DNA of 64,000 nt. Origin: Dentipellis sp. KUC8613. Taxonomy: Eukaryota > Basidiomycota > Agaricomycetes > Russulales > Hericiaceae. The stretch spans positions 435,966 to 499,965 of the forward strand of contig NSJX01000009.1 of assembly GCA_002286715.1 (NCBI GenBank). The letters are read 5' to 3'. Positions 24,422 through 36,305 of the stretch are shown here, piece after piece. Numbering within the stretch: position 1 is the stretch's first letter; each line of letters opens with the position of its first letter. The position numbers were made by a program, and so were the translations under genes. Under the pieces are notes generated by a model. The model saw only the letters and a list, made by a program, of their open reading frames with translations. It did no database searches and was not told the origin of the DNA.

Positions 24422-26207
24422 TCAAGCCCGGGCTCGCTTTTTCTGTGGCTTCGATTCCGCTTCATCATCGCTATCGTCGTTGGCAACTGCTGCGCTCCGC
24501 TTGGATGTATTTCCTTTGGGCCGCGGGGCGGGCTTGTCATCACTCCCAGCCTCGTCATCGTCTGACGCGAAGGGATCGTCTGCACCCGCTTTCTTCTTAG
24601 GCTTGAGCTTCGGCTTCGGCTTGGCCTTGACTGGTTTCGCTGACGACTCAACATCATCCTTCGCCTCGGTCTCCTCTTTGCTAGCTTTCTCAGGGGATGG
24701 CTCCTTTTTAGCTTCCTTCGCCGCGTTCAGTGCGGAGAAGTACTCCTCCTTGAGAGCCTACACACGCGAGTAGCCAGTGGTCAGTTAATCTTCCCATAAA
24801 TTCAATGTCCGTGCTGAGAATTCACCTTGATTTCTGCATCGGGCAGGACTGCAGTGTTCTTCCATGTCTGGGGAGCGCGGGAATTCGGGTCAGATGTGTG
24901 GGCATTCTCGCAGGGGTAAACCCACCGTCGACTGGATGCCGCTTGCATGTTTGCTATCGACGCCTGTACAGCATCCGGCGCGGAATTAGGGGCATTACCG
25001 AGTTCTCGAGTCGCGTACGTCTTACCTATTGACGTGTACAAATTCGATTTTACCCCCAAGGGAGTTATCCCGTGTTGGCGTAAAAGCACACGTAGGATCT
25101 GCCGGTACAGGGGTGGTGAGAATCAGCGTCTATCACTATCGCCTGCGGCCTTCACACACCTCGGTTATGGCGTCCTTGTCGTACACGTCTGGAATGTAGA
25201 TGCAGATGACGTGCTGATAATGCGGCGTCTCGTTCTGGGGGCAGGTTGCCACTTTCGCGAGGTATGCGGAGGTGTCTGCCAACGGACCAGACACGAGCGA
25301 TGCTATCAACGTGTCAGCGCCCGTGGGACTCCCGGCGCATACTAACGCAGATACACTTACTGGCTACGGTGTGCCACACCATGTCCACTCTGTCGGAAGG
25401 CGCGAATATCAGCCTGAAGGGGAAGGTCAGCTTCTGATAGACTAGATGTGCAATGAAGTATGGCTGACCATTTCCCCCCGATGAAGCCATGCTTGATGCT
25501 GATTTCCTTCAGCTTTTCGGTGGCGGCTGCTTGTTCCTGGGATATAAATGGTGTGAAACGTGCGCCGCGGAGGCAAGGAAAGGCACGTACAGCTTCGCGA
25601 ACTTCTTTCTTACTTTTAGCTCCTGTCTTTTTGCTTGAGCGTACCGGGATAGAGCTGTCATTCTTGAATGGAACATCGGCACTGGGAGTATTGCAATGAT
25701 GGTATTCGTTACCGACCTTTATTTTCTCTACTTTTTCAGTTACTTCTTTCACTGCGGATACGTAGTATGAGTAATTCGATAACCTTGGAGTCAATCTCAG
25801 CGTACAAAGTTCAGTAGCCTCCTCCACTGCGGTTTCTTCCTTTTTCGCCTGCTCATCTGTTCGCGAGTTGCTTTTGGAGCCGCGGGCCCAAATCCACTAT
25901 TTACAGATGAATTCAACTCCAAAATAAATACCGGTGAGGCTTACAGGCTTCGTTCCGTCGTCCTGGACCATAGACGGTTTGTACTGGGCGGGCGTAGCGT
26001 CACGAGGTTATACAGTGCGTATTGAAGACACGAAGTCGTCGGCATATTGATGAGAGAGGACTTTGTACGTTATGAGATGCAAGCTCTTACCTTCGTGAGG
26101 AACTGTGCCAGAGAGAGTTCTGATTCGCGGTCGGGGGACCAGGCATACGGATAGCTTGACGATTGAGGAGGCGCATCTTCTACTTCCGGCTTCTTATGTT
26201 CGGCCAT
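24422..26207 (-). CDS. DUF1917 / BLES03-like protein with charged C-terminal tail
   Basis: Twelve exons: 26207-26091, 25983-25945, 25896-25806, 25751-25717, 25662-25591, 25536-25469, 25413-25361, 25302-25160, 25098-25026, 24963-24926, 24867-24826, 24757-24422. They give 368 residues. The middle shows GGKWLIFAPSDRVDMVWHTVA, then HVICIYIPDVYDKDAITE, then LLRQHGITPLGVKSNLYTSIG and SKHASGIQST. I recognise this as the BLES03 (C11orf68)/DUF1917 fold; the biochemical role of the family is not established. The last ~100 residues alternate acidic and basic runs (KPKPKLKPKKKAG, DDDEAGSDD, KPQKKRARA), a likely nuclear-localising tail. Two Lys/Glu-rich small exons come from residues ~53-118. No frame break was seen. 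Confidence 0.75.
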
Positions 26208-27428
26208 GTTTATGATATCAACGGAGATAGGTTGACAAGTATCAGGCGTGTGTGATGTTCTGCTTGAGATGGAGAGGTCCTCCCCGTATCTGTGGTCGTG
26301 GTCTAAAGCAAGAGGGCAAAGTGACGCGACGCGACTAATTGGAACCGTGACGGTCATGTGATCGTCCAGCGACAGCGCTGTCGCCGCCAGTGCCTTCTTT
26401 CCGCCAGTCTGAAGTATGTCTGCACGGAGTTTGCTCACGGAGAAATGCCCGTCTATGTCATATTTTGACATGTAGTTTTTTTCAAGGAAATTATGACTCT
26501 GAATGGGCAGGGAGATATCCCTTGTCACTATGGCATCGTCATAAACGTACAACCCTTTCCTCAGAATAGTTCTACTTTCTTGTTGAACTCCGAAAAAACT
26601 GGATTGTGATGTGGGTCGTCTGTAGAGAGTGAGGCCACCGGTAGAGCCTAATTCACTTAGGGAGTATTGTATTCTAATAAAGGGGCCATCCATCCACTCA
26701 CACTGAGCAGGAGACTGAGATGGTCACTTACCGAGCCAAGGGTCGTTCCTGTGTACCTAGGGTTGCACGGCGATCCCATATTGTGAATGGAGTTATGAAA
26801 ACTCCCCCGATAGCACATTCTGTGAATCAGTCCGAGATGAAAGACTTCTGATATACGCAAGAAGGGTTGCGTAAACTGTTGCGTCCGGCAGTACGTCCCT
26901 GATATACAATTATTGGTCGTTCCGATCCATGGAGTAAATAAAGCACGATACATACACATCTGACTGTAAATGAGTATCATGATTAGTATTTGCTATCGTG
27001 CACAACGAGGGTGAGTCGTAAAATAGGGCAAGTGGAACAAGTGAGAACTTGCCGCCAGCAAACTGGCAATAATGCGCGAGACAGTCATTACAGGTACCTA
27101 CAAAGTGTAGCACTGCGGATGACTGTTATTACTTCTTTATCACCGCAGACAAGTATAGATTGGACGATGACTGGCGCTTGCAGTTTACTGCACTGTTTGA
27201 TTCGTATGATGATCAGGTACCTGATGTTCTGACATACTGAGAGACAGAAGCACTTCGGAGTTTCTCATGGAAGGATTGAAGTGCTATTAGAATAAGGGAG
27301 GAAGCTACAGTACAGATCTGAATGTCAAATAACCGTCAGCTTCGAAGATCGGGAGCTTTGGGAGCCTGGACGTACACAGCCGATAACCATACATCAAGGG
27401 GAGGAAGGCGAAATCGAGTGATAGTTCC
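26208..27428. other. Intergenic 1.2 kb, no gene seen
   Basis: It lies between the start of the DUF1917 gene and the stop of FCF1. There is no coherent exon chain and no repeat. It presumably holds the DUF1917 promoter and the FCF1 3' region. Confidence 0.5.
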
Positions 27429-28278
27429 TCAAGACGGTGCACCCTGGTCCGGAAGCCTCTCTATGGCATATCGTCTGCGTACGATGTACATGAGAGGCAC
27501 ACCCGGCACTTTTCGTATCCTTCGTCGGAGTTCGCGATCGCAGGTTGCGACGATGTAACATTTGTTGGCGGTTACACGCTGGACAAGGCAGTCATCCGCG
27601 TATGTGCCTGTATGGGAGCAGGCGAGACGCTCAAACCGCGGGTCCCGGGCGATTCTGAATATCGCACGTAAGTCAAATGCGGGGGAATGTAGGCTGGATG
27701 ATGCGTACCGAAGTGCGACGCGGTAACGATGACCGAGCTTCTCCAACTCGGCCATGACACAATCTGTGACACAAGGAATACCTAGCAGGCGAGTGAGCAC
27801 AAACCTGGTATAGGAGAGCAGTGGCTACTCACATTTGGCATAAAGACAGTCCATCATACCGCTGACCAGCTCTAGCTTGTTTTGAAGACTGAAGTTGATG
27901 AAATTGGTATCGATGAGAACGCGGTATGGCGGTACGAGAGCTGTGTTATGTTGCAAGAATAGGGACGAAGCAACTTGAGTTCTGCGAAAGGCGATGTCAG
28001 GCGGATACAAGCGGTCTCAAGCAGACACTTACACTCGGCGAACTGCTTTTTCCTTAGCCTCCTCTTCCTTCTTCTTTTGCTTCGCTTGATTCTCTTTTCT
28101 GTCGGTACATATGAGCTTACTGCGATCTTGAAGTACAAAGCAGACACGTACAGTCGGATGTCATTTGGGTTCAGCATCCGCTTTACGGCGGCGAACTTCC
28201 GCGTTTTCTTGGCTTTTCCCTGATAGAAGCACCGTAAGACTGGTGCTCTGATCATACAATGTATAATTTCCTCACCAT
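27429..28278 (-). CDS. FCF1: Fcf1/Utp24 PIN-domain nuclease of the small-subunit processome
   Basis: Six exons: 28278-28276, 28219-28152, 28098-28033, 27981-27833, 27781-27709, 27654-27429. They give 194 residues, typical for Fcf1. The N-terminus reads [16 protein letters not shown]. The PIN domain retains all acidic residues: D70 in LIDTNF, E107 in [10 protein letters not shown]140-D141 in TYADDCL and D159 in ATCDREL. The C-terminus [18 protein letters not shown] is the family's closing strand. Fcf1 cleaves pre-18S rRNA in the nucleolus at early sites. The coding part of exon 1 is the ATG alone, with the GTGAGG donor directly after it. The gene is divergent from the large acidic protein gene with 276 bp between starts. 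Confidence 0.95.
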
Positions 28279-28554
28279 TGTGTTATGAGAGGAAAAGGCG
28301 ATGCGAGAAAGTGTAGGAGACGGGAGGTGTAGAAAGACTGAACGTGGAGGATCAGACAGAATAATCTGCGCGGCGCGGCCGGGCCGGAGACCAGTATCTA
28401 CAAGCCACGTGGACGTGGGAAATCCACACTGGCAATTGTGGCGGGAGTGGCCATTTACCGTATGTCCTCAACGCGAATTGATCCACTCTCCTTTCCGCAA
28501 ACCTCATCTTCACCTCTTTGACCTGACCAGGACACGCGCTAGGCAGGTTTTGCC
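28279..28554. promoter_or_regulatory. Compact divergent promoter, FCF1 / acidic protein
   Basis: Only 276 bp separate the two outward-facing start codons, so the promoters overlap or are shared. A GC-rich block (GCGCGGCGCGGCCGGGCCGG, ~28369-28388) is the most distinctive element. No TATA box was seen. Confidence 0.4.
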
Positions 28555-31500
28555 ATGTCTAGCTCCTGGAATTCGCCGTTTCTTCCGGCTCAGCCGAACC
28601 CGACGCCTGTGACGACATCAAAACGCGCCGCACTGAGGCCTCCGATACACAACCCGTACGACAAATTCACCCAGCCAGAATTCGATGCATGGATCGGGGA
28701 CATCACCGGGGCCCTCAGAAAGGCCCTGAAGATGGAGCCTCAGGAAGTGGAGTTACCGGTAGTCGACGAAAAGCGCGACGCGTTGGCACGTGCAGACGCG
28801 GAGGAAGAACGCGAACGCGACGAAGGTGACCGCATCCCGCAGGCCGATCAGGAAGTGGTGCATCGTGAAAACGTTGCGGAGTATGATGATGGATCTGAGG
28901 CTTTTGAAGATTCCTTTGCGCACATCAAGTCTCGGAAGGCTAAGGGGAAGGCGAGAGACCCCCGCGAAGGACCGGGTCTGGGTAACATCAATCATCCAGT
29001 TGAGCTGGACTCCGCCTCGGAGGTTGAGGAAGAAGAATCAGGCTCGGAAGAAGAGTGGCAGAGAGAACTACGAGGCGATGATGAGGATGAGGAAGAAGAA
29101 GAACAGGAGTACTCCTACGACGAAGAGGAAGTGGAAGACGAAGATCAAGAAGAAGAGGAAGATGATGAATGGCAGGGCTTCCGGACCTTTGGCGGTCAGT
29201 CGTCCGACCATGCGATCGAGTTGCTCTCCGACGACGATGATGAGGAAGAACCCGAGAAGACGAACATCCATGTTCACGTGGAGAGCGTCGCGTCTGAGAC
29301 TGAAGAAATCGACGATGAAGACGGCGAGGAAGACGAGGAGGGCAGTGGTGAGGACGTGGCCCAGCCAGATGTCGAAGAGGACGACGACGAGGATGAGCCC
29401 GCCGCGGTCTTCCCGGACGACGAAGGTAGGAGCACAGTATACTCCCATCTTCATTTTTCCTGAGTCGCTGAACATATATTCTTCCAGAGGAGCCCCTGGA
29501 AGAGCCTGTTCCCCCCGTCGATATTCCCGATCCTTGGGAGGGTCCAAGGACGTATGCTGAAGATTTCTACTCTGGCGGTGATCTGGTCGCTCCTGTTGCT
29601 GCTGGTCTGACACCAGACAACATGACGCCAGCTGATACGAGCCCCATGGTGGAAGCGGCGGCCGGCGATCATGACTTCATGCTTCCGTCCCCGTCGCCAG
29701 AAATCATAGATGTCGATGCCGATGAGGACGAACCTGAGAATGAGTCTTTGCCGAGGTCAAGCCCACCGCTTGCCGACGCAGAAGACGAGCTCGACGAGCT
29801 GTACGCAGACGTCGATGAGAATAGTTCGTTGTTTTCCACTGATCGTCTGTGCCATCTACTAATCCATTCCAATCCTCCAGTCGCTTCGTCCCCTCCGACG
29901 GAGCATGCTGCCCCGGTTCCGCCCCCCTCTGGTCTACCCCCGACCAACATCACGGACAGCGACCAGGCCGAGCTCGCTGCGTTCGAGGCGGATTATCACT
30001 CGCAACATGCCCAGGAGCCCCACTCGGACTGGGAATGGCATGCACCTTCTGCGCACCCTGGTCTTGCGCACGTCGTAGACGATTTCCCGCCCGCAGAGGC
30101 ATTCGAATACGGCGGCAACTACGAGAATGTAGAAGACGACGAAGACGCCGACACTGGTGCTTTTGGCGCACTCCCTCTGGGCACGAGCGATCTCGACCTC
30201 CCGGAGAACTGGGCAGTGGACGCGGAAGTGGACGAGGAAGAGTCCATGCCACAGCAACTGTACGAAGTTTTCGAGTCCCCCGAGCAGGCCGTCCGAGTCG
30301 AAGTTTACGACGATGCCGTGGATATCGAAGAAACGCAGTCTGATGGAGGACAAGACGTCTTGCTGGGCGAAGTGGAGAGCGTGGCGGATGTGACCCGCGC
30401 TCCGTCAGTTGCTCTGGTCGACGTTGTTGACCTTGATGAGGTCGCAGGTAAGTGGTCATACCCTCGTTTGTGGTAGAAACCTCAAATGTTGCACACAGCC
30501 GCTGCGTTCCAGCAGTTCGCTGAATCCCAGGGTAACGAGCCCGCAGCCGACTCTTTCTCGCCTCGCGCATCGGTAATCATTGACTTGCAAGACGAAGACA
30601 GCTTCGGAGAGCTCCCTGTGACGCCTGCACCCGAAGACGGACTCGGCGAAGAGACACAACAGACGGAGGAGTTCTTCTCTGGCTTCGAGGGTACAACGGA
30701 GCCGATGCCTACCATGGACACCGCTGATGTCCTCGCGACTATTGAGGCTCTTGGCACTGCAAGTGAGGAGAGTTTGAGCGCGAAGTACAAGGCGTGGGTG
30801 TCGGAAGAGTTGGAAGGCCGCCCAGAGCTCGACGAAGAGGTCCAAGAAATTGTCGAGACTGCCCCTATTGAGACAGAGAAGCACGAGACCGACGAACTTG
30901 AACTTTCCGTTGACGAGCCCGAGATGCTGGATACCGAAGAACCTGGCAAAGCTGTCGAAGAGGACCAAGAGGTTTACAGCGTAGAGGAGGTTGAAGAAGA
31001 GCTGGTCTTGGAAGGTGATGCGGATGGTGCCTTCAGCGATGTGGCCTCTGTGTCTGCTGAAGAGCTTGGTGACGCGATCCCTGCGATTGTCACGTACACC
31101 GTCGAGGATGCTTTCACTGAAGGCCGACGAACTGAGGTAGGCGGTTTTTCCCCCGTTCGTAGGATGTCACTAACGGAATCGCTATAGGAGCCGGAAGGAC
31201 CGACAGTCATAATTAGTGTTGAAGAGAACCCGGGCGTCCTCGTGTTCGACATCACTCATGAACCCTCACCCTCCGAAGACCTCGAACCCTCCGAAACCCT
31301 GCCGATGGACGACGAAAACGCGTCCGTTCACCATACCCCTCAGAAGAAAGTGAAGATTGACACTGATCTCGACGATATCATCCCTGCTCCCATTTCCGCG
31401 GACCCTACTGTTCCCGACCCCACTAGCCGCCCTCACACTCCGGAGCTAGACGCCGAGAGCGAGATGCCCCAGACTTCCGAGAATGCAGAGAGCTCTCAGC

Positions 31501-34264
31501 CGAAGCTGTCTTCGATCCCCTCGCATGTCGTCGAGGCCACGGCACGGTACGACGACGTTGACGACGACGACGGCAGCGTCGGCCAAACGAGAAGCGGGCT
31601 GTTCACGCCTGTTGGAACAGGCGTCGAAGATGGCACACCAGCTCCCTCCGACATGAGCGTCAAGGACAAGGAGACGCCGGCTGCCTCTGCGAAGGAAGCA
31701 TCGCCGTCTGTCATCTCGGTCGATGAGGAGGAAGTGCAGGAGGTGCCGAAGATCGATGTTGACGAGGTGGTTGAAACTGCATCTCGCGAGGCGACTCCCG
31801 TTCCTGCCGCCGATGAAGCCTCTATCCTGCCAGCTGATTCTCAGCAACTCAGCCCTCCCAAGTCAGGCTACATGGAGCCTGTTCCGTCTCCGCAGCCCCA
31901 GGCAGCTCCTACTGCCGACACCGAGGTCGATGCCTCGACACAGCCGACGCCAGGTGATCCGGCGAACGATGACGAAGATGCAGAAGCAGAAATTGTTCCC
32001 CCACAAGAGCCAAATGAAGCTTCTCGCGAAGTGGAACCGGTCGTCGACGATTCTCTGCCGCAGGAGTCAACAACGACGGACACGAGCCTTGCAAAGAATT
32101 CTGCACCGCCCATTCAACCCTTCGATGAATTAGAAGGCGGGGACACCGACGCTGACGCCGAGACGGATGCGGACGGGGAAGCTGACCCTGACTATGTGGC
32201 AGGGGCCGACAATTCGGCATTCTTTGCTGAACCCGATGCGTTCAAGTTGATGGGGAGCGACAGTACGGTTGCCCCCGGCCCTGTCAAGGACGATGAACCC
32301 TCTCCTCTGGCGACGCCGTCATCGCAGGAAGAGTCGAAAGAAGAATTGACAGAGGATATCGAGGCGTGAGTGCTTGTTGCCATGTGCATACCGCTGTGAG
32401 AGCTAACTGCAGCTGTCCCTGCAGTGTCGATGATAACAAAGTTTCTGAGCCCCCCGAGACCAATGGGCCTCCTGAAGTGTCTGTGCAAGCTGAGGAGCCT
32501 GTCATGCCTGAAGAAATTGCTGCGCCTGAGGAAACTGTTGAACCTAAGGAGGCTGTTGAACCCGAGCAAGCTGCTGCACTTGAGGAACCTTTTGAGCCTC
32601 GGGGGCCTGAGCAATCAAACAGCAGCAAGGTTACTCCTGACACGGAAGACGCAGCCACCGCCGAGGCCCCAGAAGCTGAGGAACAGCCTAGCACTTCCGC
32701 CACGACACCGGTTGATTCCGAGCCGTCGCAGACCCAGAAAAGCCGCAAACGGAAACGCAAGTCGCCAGCATCGGCCTTACCGCCTCGTGTCACCCGGTCG
32801 CAGGCATCAACAACGGATGTTACGCGCAGAACTCGGTCCCAGGCCAAGGTCGATACGAACGGAAAGGGAAAGCAGACGGCGAAGCCAGCTTCTAAACCTG
32901 CTCCGGAGTCGGTCAAGGACGATAGCACTGACATCGCATCATCGCGCGCTGCTTCGGTCGTCGTGGAGAACAAGATGCTGCCTACGCCGTCGGGCAGTGC
33001 GTCTCGCGCACCGTCAGTTGCGTCCACAGAATCTGTCGAAAGTTTGGCGCCATCTGCAATGATGGAGCCTCCGCCGCCTGTCGACATGCGTCCTTTGTTC
33101 CACTCTCATACGCATAGCTTCATCCATCACCACCATCATCGCCCCGCTGCGCCGCCCTCTGCTTTGGCTCCTCCTCTCACCCTCTCTCAGCCGTCTGTCC
33201 GCTCAGGAGCTTCTTCCTCTGCAGCAGAAAACCAACCGCCGTCTGCTACCGTGCAGCAGACCCCTCGTAAACGCAGGGCGCCGAGCCTCAGCTCTCCTGT
33301 CACTCGCTCAAACTGCAAATTCCACAGAATCAGTCTCCCTCGAGAGGAAGGCGGTCCTCGCGTCAGCTTCATCGTCCCTGGATGCTCTCTTGGAGATGGC
33401 GAGTTGATGGCGTCTCAAGAGATCGTAGACCATGGCTTCGCCACCTTCGACGACCACGGCCGCATGATACCAGACATTGAGTCTCTCGACTTCAACTCCT
33501 ACCTCATCGGCGTCCTGCGGCAGCTCGTGGGCGTGGATCTCTTGCGCGAGCAGGAAGTGTTCTATCTACCCAATCCCGGCGAGCAGGTGTCCAAAAAGTC
33601 CGGCAACAAAGCGACGGTGGACAAGGGGAAACGTCCGCGCCAGTCTATATCTGCTATCGACTATGCGGCACTGCACGATCCGAAGTCCCCTCGCTCGCCT
33701 GTGGCATCGGGATCGCAGTCCCGCTCTCAACGTCGCTCCGTGACGCCTTCTGTCCACTCCCGGACGACTGGTTCGCACGCAGATGCGGCATCGGTGACTG
33801 GAAGTTCGGCAAGGCCTCAGGACGCATCTAGACCTGGAACGGCGTCCATCATGTCTGGCGATAGTGACCTGAGCGATGTCGATGATCTTGCAGAGGAAGC
33901 TCCTGAGCCCAAGCGATTGAAGAGGTCTCCTCTCGATGAAGCAGACAACGCTTCTGTATCCTCCGCATCAGTGTCAGCATCTGTTGGTCCTAGTCAAAGC
34001 CAGAGCAAGCCAACGAATTTGAGAAGAAGCACTCGCCGACCGCTCAATCCCGATGCTGCTGCTTACAAGCCTGGCCCAGACGACGCTGCCGACGAGTCCG
34101 CTGAAGAAGCTGCTCCGAAGGAAATCAAGAACAAACGTAGAAAGAGCAATGCAAAATCCAACAAACGCCGTCTCACAGAAGATACGGTGTCAGCGAGCGC
34201 GCCCGTAGCCAAGAGGACTAGGATGCGCAAAAGCCATTCTGCTGCTGACGCCCAGAAATCATAA
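28555..34264 (+). CDS. Large acidic low-complexity protein, 1,809 residues, unknown function
   Basis: Six exons: 28555-29425, 29488-29823, 29881-30447, 30499-31136, 31188-32365, 32425-34264. They sum to 1,810 codons including the stop. The 57-bp intron 29824-29880 is a multiple of three and open, so retention would add 19 residues. Residues 1-~1,200 are dominated by Asp/Glu/Ser/Pro (for example long DEDEEEEEQE runs). Residues 1,240-1,450 become basic (KSRKRKRKSP, RVTRSQA) and include a His-rich run (HHHHHR). The only segment with ordinary globular composition is around 1,510-1,600 (KFHRISLP..., FIVPGCSLGDGE, DIESLDFNSYLIGVLRQLVG, EQEVFYLPNP). The tail has repeated NLS-like clusters (EPKRLKRSP, KNKRRKSNAKSNKRR). 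The composition suggests a nuclear chromatin-associated protein, but I recognise no family. Confidence 0.72.
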
Positions 34265-36305
34265 GGACAGACATTCTCATCTCAGATAATTCTTTCGTGT
34301 TATATTTGTAGTATCTAGACCGCGTACTCGTTCATCCGTGTATTTGTATCATTGCAATGCTCCCGGGTTACCTACACTCGACTTGCTAATCTCATCGAAT
34401 CATTGCGTATTGCGTACATCGGAAGTCGCTTCGGAAGAGGTATAACTTCTTGCAGTAAGTATACCGTGATTGTGCTCGAAGACGGTTCTCTAGTCGGCCC
34501 TTCTTCGCCGTCGGTACTCTGTTGACGGCTACGTGCTTTCCCCGCAACCCCGCACTCATGGTGTACTCGGACGGGTCGGGACGGGTCGCGACTCCTGACT
34601 CCCGGATTCCGATGAAGGCTATCAACGCAACTGTAGTACGTCACGCCGACAATCATCCAGTCCTGCGGGACTTACGCTTGGACGAATTCTGGGACGGAGC
34701 AGGAACTGACGAAAAACACTTATGCTCTGGCACAGTTCACAAATTTAAAACCTGGGGTCATGTACATTGCATGGCCCAGACCTATACCATGACACCCATG
34801 GCTTCGAGGAACAGAGCTGCTTTCTGCCTTGGAGAAGCGCGCGCTTGAAAACGATCCACCTGCGCATGCCTTGTAAAGCCGCGAAAACACCGACTTATCG
34901 CTCATGAGCCAGGAACACCATAAGGTACATACATACGAAGAAGAAGCTGCGGCAGATGTCCACAGGTATCCTCATTCCTCTCCATCGGATAGCGGATGGA
35001 GAAGCTGTGACGCAAGCGATGCAAGGCACAAGGGATCGGCAGAACGGATTATTGGGGAAGGCTCCATGTTCGCCTCCGTCCCGAGACTGTAGACTTCTAC
35101 CCTCTGCGCCGCAAGGCATAGGCGAATAGTGCGATGACGCGACGTGATACAATTTATCGCAGGAATTCTCACCATGAAAGAGCTTCGTGCTGCTTGTTAC
35201 AGGAGAAATGCACGAGTGGGACTTCAGACACAATTAAGGCGATATTTGATGGAGACAAGACGCCTTGGCCTCTGTAGAGCACGGGAAACAAAAACGACGC
35301 TCAGAGGTTGGATGTAGAAGTCGGTGATTCCTCCATACCTGAAGGGCTCGACATGGGAAGCTCTTCCCGGAGATGGGCAATTAACACAGCGGTAACACCG
35401 GTATACGCGCATACGCACACGCCTGAGCACTGCTGAGCTGTCCAAAAAAACCACCGTACTGATAGCTCGGTCGACGGCAGTGGATCCAGGTCAATCTGGT
35501 CGTCTCCGCAAGCCTCTGGGCCGCTAGAAGACCTTCCAGATGCCTCGTCATAGCCTCCGGACAGTGAGACAGTATACATGGAACTTCCCTCAAACTGAAC
35601 TGTTCCCTACCCTCGGTGAGGGCTCGAAGAGCTAAGTCAGGTGAGAACCCTATGGCAGGCTGCGGCTTTAGGTGCTACGCGTTTCGTGTGCTTCTGGAAA
35701 TGCACATCATTAGACCGATCCCACGGGGGGTAATGGAATGTAGAAGTCTCGCCTTGTTCGAAGGGTTTAACGAGACCAACCGACGACGACTTGAAGCAGC
35801 GAGGAGCAATAAGGAGTAAATATCTCGGACTTCGGGGGATTTACCTCTCCCGCCATCTATCCATTTGATCTACGACACTTGCCTTGTTTGGCAGTTTGCA
35901 CTCATCTTCCGCTCGCACCTCTCACGCGACCCCAGCTTGAGTCGGGCTCTCGCGCTCGTCCCTGTTCAATGGAGTCTCTTTTGGGTCTCCATGTGAAACG
36001 ACGGAGTACCAGGCCATGAAGGAAGGCTTTCTGGACTCGCCCGGACTCTTGACGACTACTCCGCTCATCGTCGACCCGGTTCCCCGGAGAATTGCCTTCG
36101 CACTCACTTCGGAATGAAACCGCTCATTTAAGAGCCTCGGGATTTCTCTGGATGTTCGAGCGTCATTTGCACCCCGACTTGACTGCCTCGGCAGAGGCCT
36201 CTTCGCGCCGTCAACATTAGCGCTGGGTAGCGACTCGAACGACATCTTCGCTGTTCAATCCCCCGCACCCCTCCCCAGCCTATCATCCCCGCACACCCGC
36301 ACGCG
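34265..36305. other. Intergenic 2 kb, no gene seen
   Basis: It holds the 3' end of the acidic protein gene and the promoter of the TmpA-like gene. CT-rich tracts around 35870-36290 look like a fungal leader/promoter. No coding chain was found on either strand. Confidence 0.5.

Noticed and set aside
29068..29613. Hydrophobic-looking minus-strand frame opposite the acidic gene
   Set aside because: Antisense of GAA/GAG/GAT repeats reads as Phe/Leu/Ile and mimics membrane helices. It is not a gene.
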